Source of the DNA: Bin80 sp965116685
Lineage (GTDB): Bacteria > Bacteroidota > Rhodothermia > Rhodothermales > Bin80
Direction: 5' to 3'
DNA: 64,000 nucleotides
NCBI GenBank assembly: GCA_965116685.1
Contig: OZ220707.1
Coordinates: forward strand, 1,364,001-1,428,000
A program made the position numbers and the translations under genes. Below are positions 1-7,975 of this stretch, one piece after another (position 1 is the stretch's first letter; every line of letters begins with the position of its first letter). Below the pieces are notes generated by a model. It ran no database searches. It worked only from the letters and a program-made list of their open reading frames with translations, and was not told the DNA's origin.

Positions 1-21
1 AGTGTAACAGACTGCAAAGGC

Positions 22-1392
22 ATGGCCAAAATACTATCCGGCAACTCGGTAAGCCCACGCAGATCACTCCTGTCTATTATGGGAACACCTCATGAGAAAC
101 CAGAACTCGGAACTTATGTGTTCGGTCGTAATGATTTGCGTGAGTCTCGCGTGAATACTGGTCCGAGCGCTACCGAGCCGGAGTCCCTGCACGGCTCGGA
201 TGCTAAGTCTTCGTTACGGCAAACAGAAATAGGTCTTACCCTTTCTGGTGGTGGTGCTCGCGCTATTGCATTCCACCTCGGCTGTCTTCGTGCTCTCAAT
301 AAGCGGGGAATCCTTGACCAAGTAGGCATCATATCTGCTGTATCCGGTGGGGCCGTCCTTGCAGCAATGTATGTCTATTCCGACGATGACTTCAGTAGTT
401 TTGACGAACGGGTCTGTGCACTTCTGCGGCGAGGTTTCCAAAAAGATATAATTTTGACGGCGCTCAACCCTGCTCACTTAGCTCGAATAATACCAACGTG
501 CCTCGTTGCCGGTGCGACTGCTAAGGTCGCACAGACGATGACTCTCACTGCAGGATTATCTCAAAATCTGTTACAATCCAGTCGGACTAAGAGATCATCG
601 ATACGAATTAATCCACCGTTTCTCCGATGGGCCAGCCGCACAACTGCTTTTGAGACTGTTTTGCAAAAACAACTCTTTGGCGGTACATTGATGGAAGAGC
701 CTCGCCGTCCTGGTCTTGATGTGATTCTCAATGCTACGGAGCTTCGAACTGGCACGGCCTTCCGGTTCGGGAGCCGTCTCTCCGCGAACTGGAGATTTGG
801 GACTGTTCAAGAAGATATTCTTGTTGCCACAGCCGTTGCTGCTTCAGCGGCGTACCCAGCACTGCTTCCTGCCCTTCACAAGCGTTACAGCTTTCAGCAA
901 AACGGCGAGATTAGTGCCAAACGCGTAGTCCTTACGGACGGGGGTATATACGATAACCTTGGTGCATCCTGTCTTGATCCACTACGCAACCCAGAATACA
1001 CAGCCCAAATCTACCCCCCATGCGAGCGACTCATCTGTTGCAATGCAGGTTACGGCCAGTGGGGCGGGTCTGTCGTTCCGTACGGTTGGACGAGTCGGAT
1101 GAAACAGGCCGTTGAAGCAACACTCCGAAAAGGACAGGATCGCTCAATGAGTCATCTCTTCAACCAGCGCGCCTCAGGTGAACTCAAAGGACTAATCCTC
1201 CCATATCTCGGTATGAAGGACGAGTCTCTTCAACAAGACACAAAGATTGGGACATTCCCAACGGATTTCGTAACACGAAGTCAAGTAATTGGCTATCCTA
1301 CAGACTTCCGAGCGATGAACAAAACAGACCTTGATCTCCTTTCCCGACGAGGTGAGCAACTCACATATCTCCTTGCAGATGCTTACTGGTGA
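22..1392 (+). CDS. Patatin-like phospholipase
   Basis: This is a predicted lipid acyl hydrolase of the patatin family, 456 aa. The oxyanion-hole glycine motif GGGARA is at residues 76-81, the nucleophile Ser108 lies in AVSGGA, and the dyad aspartate is Asp306 in TDGGIYDN. The spacing between these elements fits the Ser-Asp dyad of patatins. The first 65 residues or so show no recognisable domain and no signal peptide, so the enzyme is probably cytoplasmic. The start is the first ATG after the window edge; a later in-frame ATG (codon 20, at position 79) is also possible, and either would keep the catalytic domain. It stands alone, followed by a decayed transposase, so no partner is indicated. 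Some patatins act in anti-phage CBASS systems, but no cyclase gene is visible here. Confidence 0.85.
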   Translation: MAKILSGNSVSPRRSLLSIMGTPHEKPELGTYVFGRNDLRESRVNTGPSATEPESLHGSDAKSSLRQTEIGLTLSGGGARAIAFHLGCLRALNKRGILDQVGIISAVSGGAVLAAMYVYSDDDFSSFDERVCALLRRGFQKDIILTALNPAHLARIIPTCLVAGATAKVAQTMTLTAGLSQNLLQSSRTKRSSIRINPPFLRWASRTTAFETVLQKQLFGGTLMEEPRRPGLDVILNATELRTGTAFRFGSRLSANWRFGTVQEDILVATAVAASAAYPALLPALHKRYSFQQNGEISAKRVVLTDGGIYDNLGASCLDPLRNPEYTAQIYPPCERLICCNAGYGQWGGSVVPYGWTSRMKQAVEATLRKGQDRSMSHLFNQRASGELKGLILPYLGMKDESLQQDTKIGTFPTDFVTRSQVIGYPTDFRAMNKTDLDLLSRRGEQLTYLLADAYW

Positions 1393-1592
1393 TTTCGGAA
1401 TGACCGTGTGTGTACTATGTGTCGAGTCTGTACAAAAATAGCGTCACCAAGCTGACGAAGTGGAACCCGGAGACTCATTTTGGTGGCTGCTTGGAAGTAA
1501 GTAATATTCACGCCAGTTCAATCGATGTCTTCCCTGTATCCCGTACGAGACACAAAGCGGGATAGTTTGTTCATGTGGATCCATGAAGTGAG

Positions 1593-2101
1593 AGGTTAGT
1601 CAGCGAGGCCAAGGATGACCGTCGGGATGCGCGTGTACTGGCCAATACCGTACGCACCGATCCAGAGTGTCTGCACACATTGGATCCCGTGGATGCTGAG
1701 ACCTCCAGTTGCACAATGGTCTGTATGACGGATGAGTTGACCACCCGGCGCACCGAACCACTAATCGTTTCCGAAAGCAATTCTGGCGTTATTATTCGCA
1801 ATTCCCTGAACTAGAAGCCCCTCTGTACGTTACTTGGGGAATTGCACTATGGAAGCTGATATCCACCTCAGCGCGTGCACGGTAGATTCGCCACTCATCC
1901 GTGACCAAATTGTTGAAGGCCCACCGTATCCGGCGGTTTTCAGCGGAGCAGGTCCTCCAGATCCTGCGGAGCAAACCCGTCCACATTGCCCCCAGGGTCA
2001 CTGAGGCTACAGTCTCTCATATCCAAGTTCTTGGGCGACAGCTTGCCTTGGTTGAGGAGTCGAATTTGATGTGCTTGTCAAATACGCAGTACATCAAATA
2101 G
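1593..2101 (+). pseudogene. Decayed IS110-family transposase fragment
   Basis: Conceptual translation across two frames resembles the middle of IS110-type transposases. Frame one (from 1593) reads DDRRDARVLANTVRTDP, the usual K-x-D-x-x-DA-x-V-LADA-x-RTDP block. The reading then shifts near 1760-1800 to a second frame giving QFPELEAPL, an internal stop around 1886, and KLLKAHRIRRFSAEQVLQIL. The frameshift, the stop and the missing ends show it is dead. No inverted repeats were found, which is normal for IS110. Family assignment is from recall of conserved motifs. Confidence 0.65.
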
Positions 2102-2255
2102 CCGTTCATCTGCCATCCTCAACTGGTCATCTTCCCGAACTGCCGGATACCTTAGTTGGCGGGTACTCCGTTTTCATTCCACATGAATCACAGAGAACTC
2201 TTATCCGGATCCGGTTCTTCATGTGACGGCACTTTCTGGGATTGCTGATTGGGAG

Positions 2256-2702
2256 TTAATCCGTTTTCGTCTTCTCCTCTGAAGATCCCCTGGATCCTCT
2301 ACTTCCAAAATAGAAACCAACAACTGCCCCCGCTATTCCTGTCAATGCACTGAGAACCTCGTCGAAATTGTCCTCCAATGCGGATACACCACCTCCAATT
2401 ACCGCAACTATCATGAATGAACCTATAATTAAGAGAGCCAGCATAGATCGAACTGATCCTTGAGGGAGGGCCAATCCCTTTAGGGGTATATCAGATCCGT
2501 TTTGCCCGTTAGTTATCCATATTGCCAACATTGGCAGAATAATCAACACGACGACAAACAGTATTCCTAAGGCATAGAGGAGTATCGAGAAATTGTCACT
2601 TTGATCTAGCATACCTTGGTTCAACGAATCCAGTTTCGCAACAGCATTGTTCAACGAATCTAGTCGCATAGCTAACGCTTCGGTCACTGTATCTGGATTC
2701 AT
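2256..2702 (-). CDS. Small hypothetical membrane protein
   Basis: A 148-aa protein I do not recognise. The first 38 residues are polar and contain repeated LDSLN stretches that could form a short coiled coil. Hydrophobic segments follow at about residues 41-64 (LYALGILFVVVLIILPML) and 87-106 (SMLALLIIGSFMIVAVIGGG), and a shorter one at 118-131 ends in the VGFYFGSR pattern often seen at the end of small inner-membrane proteins. The C-terminus is charged (SSEEKTKTD). It is on the minus strand with no close co-directional gene, so context gives no function. Confidence 0.6.
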   Translation of the reverse strand: MNPDTVTEALAMRLDSLNNAVAKLDSLNQGMLDQSDNFSILLYALGILFVVVLIILPMLAIWITNGQNGSDIPLKGLALPQGSVRSMLALLIIGSFMIVAVIGGGVSALEDNFDEVLSALTGIAGAVVGFYFGSRGSRGSSEEKTKTD

Positions 2703-3014
2703 AGTTACGAAATGATTGAATGTTACGTAATAGATTCTTGCAAGCTACAAATTCATTTGATGTGGAAATGTTCTGGGATGCGAATGAATTAATCTCGGGA
2801 TCGCGTTAGTCAGATCGTTAACACCTCCGTCTGGGGAGAATCTCCTGATTTCAAGAATCGCCAACGCATTCTGGAATCAAGGTGTCCTGCCGAAAACCCG
2901 GTTTATCCACCGGGCGAAATATGTGATGTATGAGTAGCGACGGTATTAAATCTGGTCGAGCCTGAACGAACTGCCGTGAAACCGGCAATACTCAATGTCC
3001 CCCGATAAACTCCA
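2703..3014. other. Intergenic stretch, 312 bp
   Basis: This gap separates the galM-like gene from the small membrane protein gene downstream on the same strand. I see no convincing coding sequence. It holds a terminator-like hairpin (listed separately) and must hold the promoter of the membrane protein gene. Confidence 0.5.
2897..2914 (-). terminator. Probable intrinsic terminator behind the aldose epimerase gene
   Basis: On the minus strand a perfect 6-bp GC-rich stem (CCCGGT / ACCGGG, loop GGATAA) is followed directly by TTTTCGG. It lies about 100 bp past the stop codon of the galM-like gene in the right orientation. Confidence 0.5.
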
Positions 3015-4148
3015 TTACTCCTCCGCACGGAATACAAACACTGTCTGTGTTTGATATACCTTCCCTGGTCGCAGAATTGAAGAAGGAAAGTTTGGCTGAT
3101 TCGGTGAATCCGGGTAATACTGAGTCTCCAGACAAAAACCCGTCCTCCGCTCATACCGTGCCCCCTTCTTGCCCGTAATGCTTCCGTCCAGGAAATTACC
3201 CGTATAAAATTGAACCCCCGGTTTGGTCGTATGAACTTCGAGAATACGACCACTCTCCGGTTCCAACACAGTTGCAACTGGCATCAGCCCTCCCGATACA
3301 CGGTCAAGTACAAAATTATGGTCATACCCTGCCCCATATAGCAGCTGCTGATCATCGTGATCTATATGCTCACCAATCCTTTTTCCTCCTCGAAAATCAA
3401 ACGCTGTTCCTTCCACAGGAAGAATTTCCCCGGTCGGAATCAGCGTTGAATCAACTGGTGTGTAGTGACTCGCAGCCAATGTTAAATGGTGATCCTCTAT
3501 CGATCCCCCTCCTGCTAAATTGAAATAAGCATGCTGCGTCAGATTGACTGGTGTGGCTTTATCGGTCATTGCCTCGTAGTCAACAACAAGCCTGTTGTCC
3601 TCCGTGAGTAGATATGTAACACGTACATCGAGTGTACCCGGATATCCCTCCTCTCCATCGGCACTGACATAGTTCAGGGATAAACCTACCTGATTCGTGT
3701 CTTCAATGATTTGTTCTACTGTCCAGTTTACTTTGTCGAATCCCTTTACACCTCCATGCAGGTGGTTCGGACCATTGTTGCGAGCCAGAGTATAGATTTC
3801 CTCGTCCAGGGTAAAGGCCCCTCCGGCAATACGATTGGCGTACCGGCCTACAATCGAACCGAAATACGGGTTTGCTTCAAGATAACCAGTCAGCGTGTCG
3901 TGCCCCAGTACGATATCTTCTATAAAACCATTCCGATCGGGTGTTGCCAAGGAAACTAGCGTTGCCCCATACGTGATGATCGAAGCCTCAACACCCGCAG
4001 TATTTTGTAATCGGAAACGTTCGACTTCCTCCCCATCCGGTAGCGTGCCAAAATACGTTCGTTCTACCATTGGTACTGGCGACTCGGAAGTTTGACAAGA
4101 AATTATAACTGCCAAAGTAAGAATGACGGGATAGGTACGCATACGCAA
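3015..4148 (-). CDS. galM: Secreted aldose 1-epimerase (mutarotase)
   Basis: Interconverts alpha and beta anomers of hexoses such as glucose and galactose. The 377-aa sequence spans the full family length. Visible hallmarks are NRIAGGAF (105-112), NHLHGG (128-133), the putative catalytic acid His206 in NLTQHAYFN, and the catalytic base Glu341 in CLETQYYPDSPN. Unlike the cytoplasmic E. coli enzyme it begins with a signal peptide and a lipobox-like site (VIISC, Cys18), so it is probably a lipoprotein acting in the periplasm or at the outer membrane. It stands alone. An external location suggests a role in handling sugars released from polysaccharides. Confidence 0.9.
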   Translation of the reverse strand: MRMRTYPVILTLAVIISCQTSESPVPMVERTYFGTLPDGEEVERFRLQNTAGVEASIITYGATLVSLATPDRNGFIEDIVLGHDTLTGYLEANPYFGSIVGRYANRIAGGAFTLDEEIYTLARNNGPNHLHGGVKGFDKVNWTVEQIIEDTNQVGLSLNYVSADGEEGYPGTLDVRVTYLLTEDNRLVVDYEAMTDKATPVNLTQHAYFNLAGGGSIEDHHLTLAASHYTPVDSTLIPTGEILPVEGTAFDFRGGKRIGEHIDHDDQQLLYGAGYDHNFVLDRVSGGLMPVATVLEPESGRILEVHTTKPGVQFYTGNFLDGSITGKKGARYERRTGFCLETQYYPDSPNQPNFPSSILRPGKVYQTQTVFVFRAEE

Positions 4149-4485
4149 TCAATTTTTAAACCGGCCGACAGAACCTCATTTTCTCCTATGATCTCCATTC
4201 CTGAATGGCATACCACCCTTCATCTTGGGAATTATACGACAAACTAGCTTATAAGCTGAACAGCTTCTGGCACAAGATACAACCCTACGCCCGGCCAGAA
4301 TTATCGGTTCCCCGGTTTTCCCTCCTGAATAGCCGTTTTCAGGCGTAGCACCCAAAAGCACGTCGTGTATAGCCACCACCTTGATCGGACAGTCACGGGC
4401 GTTTTTTGTCAGGATCGTCAAACAATGGGAATTCCCCGCAGAAATTAAACAGTATACATGATACATACCAAGTACATGTGTATAT
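4149..4485. promoter_or_regulatory. Divergent regulatory region before the surface-fibre operon
   Basis: This 337-bp gap separates the minus-strand epimerase gene from the plus-strand operon starting at 4486, so it must carry both promoters. An imperfect inverted repeat, TATACATG at 4453-4460 and CATGTGTATA at 4475-4484, sits immediately before the operon's first start codon and could be an operator. No Shine-Dalgarno sequence is visible before the ATG. Reading frames on the minus strand here look like chance. Confidence 0.35.
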
Positions 4486-4986
4486 ATGAAATATCTCTAT
4501 TATGGAGCGGGCGCTCTGGTGGTAACACTGATGCTGGTGTTTTGGAGGCAGGCAGACAGGCCCGTGTCCGGGGAACTCTACCTTCGCGCGGCGCATGATT
4601 CGTCCGTCGTCGCGCGGGCCATTGTGAGTGATAGCGCCGCCAGTCCCCTTGCAAAGCAACTGGTGACCAATCTGCTTACGCGTGAACTGCTCGTACGCAT
4701 CGAAAAAACAGGGCGCTGTGGAGTGGTCATGGACCACTACGATGCCCTGAACCTCCGCCTACAAGCGACAAAAGACCTTCTCGAACAGGCCTTCCTCGCC
4801 GCACGGCCCGTACAGCTGTACCAGAATGACAAACTCCGCTGCTTTGCCTATTCCGTCACCTACCACATTCCACTCCCCGAGCCGATGAATTGGCGGAATC
4901 ACCTGCTGACGAAAGTCCCTCTGCAACTGACCCTCATTCATCCAATGGAAGATTTTAAATACTTCAAACATGAACCCAATGATTAA
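4486..4986 (+). CDS. Hypothetical membrane-anchored protein, first gene of the chaperone-usher/Exb operon
   Basis: A 166-aa protein I do not recognise. Residues 5-21 (YYGAGALVVTLMLVFWR) form a single N-terminal hydrophobic segment with no clear signal-peptidase site, suggesting an inner-membrane anchor with a periplasmic domain. The rest is mixed alpha/beta-like, with two cysteines (CGVV and LRCF) that could form a disulfide. Its 3' end overlaps the next gene (start at 4970), and all genes as far as 14250 follow in the same direction, so it is very likely the promoter-proximal gene of that operon. A role as an assembly or regulatory factor is inference only. Confidence 0.6.
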   Translation: MKYLYYGAGALVVTLMLVFWRQADRPVSGELYLRAAHDSSVVARAIVSDSAASPLAKQLVTNLLTRELLVRIEKTGRCGVVMDHYDALNLRLQATKDLLEQAFLAARPVQLYQNDKLRCFAYSVTYHIPLPEPMNWRNHLLTKVPLQLTLIHPMEDFKYFKHEPND

Positions 4987-5647
4987 AGTACTTGCCACCG
5001 CTCTACTTGTATCCGGTGTTGTGCGAGCCTCGAATGCGCAACAGTTTGATCAACTCACACGCCCGGTGGCCACGCTCACCGACAGCACACAGATCCAGGC
5101 AATGCTGGATGCACTCCTGATTCCAGCAATTGGACATGTCCATCAGGCAGATGTTGTGGATGTGACCGCCAATGGGTTCGGCCCCAATGACCTGGTGATC
5201 CTCTACCCTTCAATGGAAACCTATGAGATCGGCAACGATGTGCCGCACCCGTTGCAAACGTCCATGAAATCATGGGAGATCGCCGCCGACTACCGGCTGG
5301 ATGCCACACGCCAGGAAGCGCTGCGCGTCCCCTCGGATGCCCATCTGCGTCAGGATGCACGCGCAGCACTCACCGGAGATGTGCTCAGCACGGTGGCCCG
5401 CTATTATGACGGAGATGCATTTGACTTGCGCATGTCGCAGGATCCCCAAGGCGTACGCCTGGAAATCTGGAATTATGACCCGGAAGCCCTGCACTACCGA
5501 AAACCGCTCAACCCTGTGAGACAGGACACACTCTGGCAGACATTCCGGTTCGCGACCCCCGCGGTCGTGATGGCCTTTAAGGACGCGACGGACTGTATTG
5601 AAACCTACGCGGAAGAGGGCCAGGTCCGTACGCGTCCATGCGAATGA
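4970..5647 (+). CDS. Hypothetical periplasmic protein in the chaperone-usher/Exb operon
   Basis: A 225-aa protein of unknown function. It begins with a Sec signal peptide (VLATALLVSGVVRASNAQQ, probable cleavage after SNA), so it is exported. Two cysteines near the C-terminus (DCIETY and RPCE) could form a disulfide. Two starts are possible, 4970 or 4979; both overlap or abut the preceding gene. Its stop (5645-5647) overlaps the ATG of the first subunit gene. Position just before three subunit genes suggests a tip, anchor or assembly protein, but nothing in the sequence proves it. Confidence 0.6.
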   Translation: MNPMIKVLATALLVSGVVRASNAQQFDQLTRPVATLTDSTQIQAMLDALLIPAIGHVHQADVVDVTANGFGPNDLVILYPSMETYEIGNDVPHPLQTSMKSWEIAADYRLDATRQEALRVPSDAHLRQDARAALTGDVLSTVARYYDGDAFDLRMSQDPQGVRLEIWNYDPEALHYRKPLNPVRQDTLWQTFRFATPAVVMAFKDATDCIETYAEEGQVRTRPCE

Positions 5648-6129
5648 ACACCATCCTTTTTGTGATCCTGGTTGCATCCCCCGTCTATGCACAGGCCGTG
5701 GATACCGAGGTGCGGCTTGAACTGCGCGTTCCACAGGCTACCTGTGCGCTGGTGATTCAGGAGCATGTGGACTTTGGTGTGATTACGGGGCGGCAGGAGG
5801 TGCTCCGCCTATCCCCATCATCCAATCGACACCAGACGCCTGGACGATTCACCCTCCTGGGGCAATATGCCTCGGAGTACATGGTCAGTATTGATTTTCC
5901 GAGCCAGATCACCGGCCCGGGAACGCCATTGGCCTATGAAGGGCAGTGGGAGCAGGCAACCGCGGCCACCGGATCATTCAAGGGGATTCCGGGATCGGCA
6001 TTCCATCAATCTACAGAAGGGGCCTTCGAACGACATTTTCGTGTCGGGGGCCGGATCCAAGGGCTCTCCATAAACACACCGCCTGGATTGTACAGCGGAC
6101 AAATTTTAATCACCACGACCTGTAACTAA
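5644..6129 (+). CDS. DUF4402-like fibre subunit 1
   Basis: Predicted secreted beta-sandwich subunit (161 aa). A signal peptide ends at VYAQA. The mature N-terminus TEVRLELRV alternates hydrophobic and polar residues as donor strands of chaperone-usher pilins do. The first mature cysteine (PQATCAL) and the one before the C-terminal Asn (TTTCN) could join the first and last strands. The C-terminal block FRVGGRIQGL...GLYSGQILITTTCN has the RxGG...GxYxGxxxxT pattern I associate with DUF4402 and related pilin folds. I chose ATG 5644 because it gives an ATGA overlap with the preceding stop; ATG 5638 is two codons upstream in frame. The assignment depends on the neighbouring chaperone and usher. Confidence 0.65.
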   Translation: MNTILFVILVASPVYAQAVDTEVRLELRVPQATCALVIQEHVDFGVITGRQEVLRLSPSSNRHQTPGRFTLLGQYASEYMVSIDFPSQITGPGTPLAYEGQWEQATAATGSFKGIPGSAFHQSTEGAFERHFRVGGRIQGLSINTPPGLYSGQILITTTCN

Positions 6130-6131
6130 TC

Positions 6132-6677
6132 ATGAGATCTATCATCATACTCTTTGTTTTGAGCCTCTGGTGGGCCGTTCCCATGTTCGGACAATCCACT
6201 ACGGTAACGGCATCCATTTCTCTTTCTACACCCTCGCCATCGTGCACGATCTCTGCGGTCTCCAACCTTAATTATGGCACCGTAGAGAAGCCGGGTACCG
6301 GCACCGGCTCCATCGTCATAAATGCCCAGACGGGTGCGAGAACCAGCAGCACCTTATCCATCAGCGGCTCCAGCAGTGTAGGACAGGCACGCTTGAGCGG
6401 ATCCAATGTAGCCAGCTACAGCGTAGCGCGGACATTTCCATCCACGCTGACCAATTCCAGCAGCAGCTTAACCTACGCAGGTACATGGGCGCAATCCTCA
6501 AGCTCAAGCAGTAATTATACCGCCGTCAGTGGCTCCTCGTACAGTGGAACCTCCGGCGGTGCGGGGTCAACATTTACCCGTTTTTTCAGGTTCGGTGGCA
6601 CCGTCAGTGGCATTACCCTCAGTAAAGCGAACGGGACCTACACCGGCACCATTACGACTACCGCAACCTGCAATTGA
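6132..6677 (+). CDS. DUF4402-like fibre subunit 2, Ser/Thr-rich (candidate major subunit)
   Basis: A 181-aa secreted protein whose signal peptide ends at MFGQ. The mature N-terminus TVTASISLS alternates hydrophobic residues like a donor strand. Cysteines flank the domain (SPSCTIS and the terminal TATCN), matching subunit 1. The middle (about residues 70-150) is low-complexity Ser/Thr/Gly, including runs such as SSSSSS. The end FFRFGGTVSGI...GTYTGTITTTATCN is the clearest DUF4402-type signature of the three subunits. The gene starts 2 bp after the stop of subunit 1. Its simple composition fits a repeated structural subunit; that it is the major one is my inference. Confidence 0.7.
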   Translation: MRSIIILFVLSLWWAVPMFGQSTTVTASISLSTPSPSCTISAVSNLNYGTVEKPGTGTGSIVINAQTGARTSSTLSISGSSSVGQARLSGSNVASYSVARTFPSTLTNSSSSLTYAGTWAQSSSSSSNYTAVSGSSYSGTSGGAGSTFTRFFRFGGTVSGITLSKANGTYTGTITTTATCN

Positions 6678-6679
6678 AC

Positions 6680-7198
6680 ATGAAGCGATACATCCTTTTT
6701 GGACTGACCGTCTTTTGCGGAGCCGCTCAGGCACAAACCAGCGGCACGATGCAGGTGCAGTTGGAGGTACTTCCAAGAGTGTTGACCGTGAGTGTCAGCA
6801 GCAGCCACTTGGACTTCGCGCAGCAGCGCGCAGATGCAGGGGCAGTTATTCTGGACCCGGCAACCGGGCTTGCCAGCCATAAGGCGGGCGGGCCCCATGC
6901 GATGGGGGAAGTGATCGTGCAGGGCCCGGCCGGAGCCAGGTTCCTGGTGAGTATTGATCCCCCGGTCACACTCCAACAGACCGGAACCCGTTACGAGGTC
7001 CGCTTTACCCCATCCTGGGCCCAAAGCAGAGGCTGCAACCAGGGAGCATTCATGCTCATCCCCGCAAAGCAGGCCGCCACAGGAATGCTTGGCAAGGATG
7101 GATGCACAGCCCTCCGTTTTGGGGGGACGATCCACCTTTTGGGAGCGGCACAGGGCCACTATGCGGGGCACCTCGCAGTCCGAATCACCCCTCTATAG
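6680..7198 (+). CDS. DUF4402-like fibre subunit 3
   Basis: A 172-aa secreted protein with signal peptide MKRYILFGLTVFCGAAQAQ. The mature start TMQVQLEVLP alternates hydrophobic residues, as in the other two subunits. The end (LRFGGTIHLL...GHYAGHLAVRI) keeps the RFGGT...GxYxG pattern. The cysteines differ: they sit mid-domain (RGCNQG and KDGCTAL) rather than at both ends, so this subunit may have a distinct place such as tip or base. I chose ATG 6680, 2 bp after the previous stop; an in-frame TTG at 6674 would overlap it. Confidence 0.65.
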   Translation: MKRYILFGLTVFCGAAQAQTSGTMQVQLEVLPRVLTVSVSSSHLDFAQQRADAGAVILDPATGLASHKAGGPHAMGEVIVQGPAGARFLVSIDPPVTLQQTGTRYEVRFTPSWAQSRGCNQGAFMLIPAKQAATGMLGKDGCTALRFGGTIHLLGAAQGHYAGHLAVRITPL

Positions 7199-7201
7199 AA
7201 A

Positions 7202-7975
7202 ATGATCCGACTGCTTCCCTGTTTTCTGATCATAGGCACCTGGCTGCCATACCAGGTGTATGCCCAGGCTGCACTCAGTGTGACGCCCGCCTATGCCGTG
7301 GTGACCAATGAGCAGCCCTACGGAGCATTCGTATTGCATAACCAGGGGACGGAAGGAGTGGAAATCACTATCAGCGCCAACTACGGCGTGATTGCATCCA
7401 CGGATTCCACCACTGCAGTGATGCTGGAGGAGGCGGGAGAACTGGGAGATTTATCCCGGTACCTGACCTTTTTTCCAGACCGGTGCATCCTGCCGGCGGG
7501 CAGGGAGCAGACGGTGCGTTATCGGGTTCATGAAGCCCCCGAAGGGGCGCATATTGCGCTCATGCACTTCGCGATGCAGGAGCGGGGTGCCATCGTGGAC
7601 GGACAGATCCCCTCGGTTGCCAGCGGACTCAGTATTGTATACAATCTCGTTGCACCCCTGATCTATCTCCAAGGCAGAGGAGTGCCGGTTCTGTCTGCCC
7701 GCTTCCTGAAAAGCACCCCGGACGAATTGTCCCTGTACCTGGAAAATCATAGCCGATGGCCCTTCCTGGGAGGGGTGCGTGTGATCCAGAACGGACAGCA
7801 ACTCGGCAGAGCCGAGTCCGCCATCTATACAGCGCGCCTGGTACGTATCCCTGTGGCTGAGCTCCCTGAGCAAGGCCCGTTGCAGCTGGAATTTGACGGG
7901 GACTACACCGGGTTGTCACGAGTGATCAAGCGTCAACTGAGTATCCCGGGCCCCATCAACCTGAACTGGCATTGA
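7202..7975 (+). CDS. PapD-like periplasmic pilus chaperone
   Basis: Predicted periplasmic chaperone (257 aa) that would hold fibre subunits by donor-strand complementation and hand them to the usher. A signal peptide ends at YAQA. The first Ig-like domain shows LSVTPAYAVV (strand A), the stretch GAFVLHNQGTEGVEITI, and the G1-strand region FPDRCILPAGREQTVRYRV, which resembles the P-x-x-F-x-L-x-PG-x-x-Q-x-VRV consensus. The second domain runs from about residue 140 to the end. The three subunit genes directly precede it and the usher follows with a 1-base TGATG overlap. It is divergent; without that context I would call it only Ig-like. Confidence 0.75.
   Translation: MIRLLPCFLIIGTWLPYQVYAQAALSVTPAYAVVTNEQPYGAFVLHNQGTEGVEITISANYGVIASTDSTTAVMLEEAGELGDLSRYLTFFPDRCILPAGREQTVRYRVHEAPEGAHIALMHFAMQERGAIVDGQIPSVASGLSIVYNLVAPLIYLQGRGVPVLSARFLKSTPDELSLYLENHSRWPFLGGVRVIQNGQQLGRAESAIYTARLVRIPVAELPEQGPLQLEFDGDYTGLSRVIKRQLSIPGPINLNWH

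Noticed and set aside
22..1392. Patatin gene as part of a CBASS or other defence operon
   Set aside because: No nucleotide cyclase or accessory defence gene is visible within the window next to it; the upstream side is cut off.
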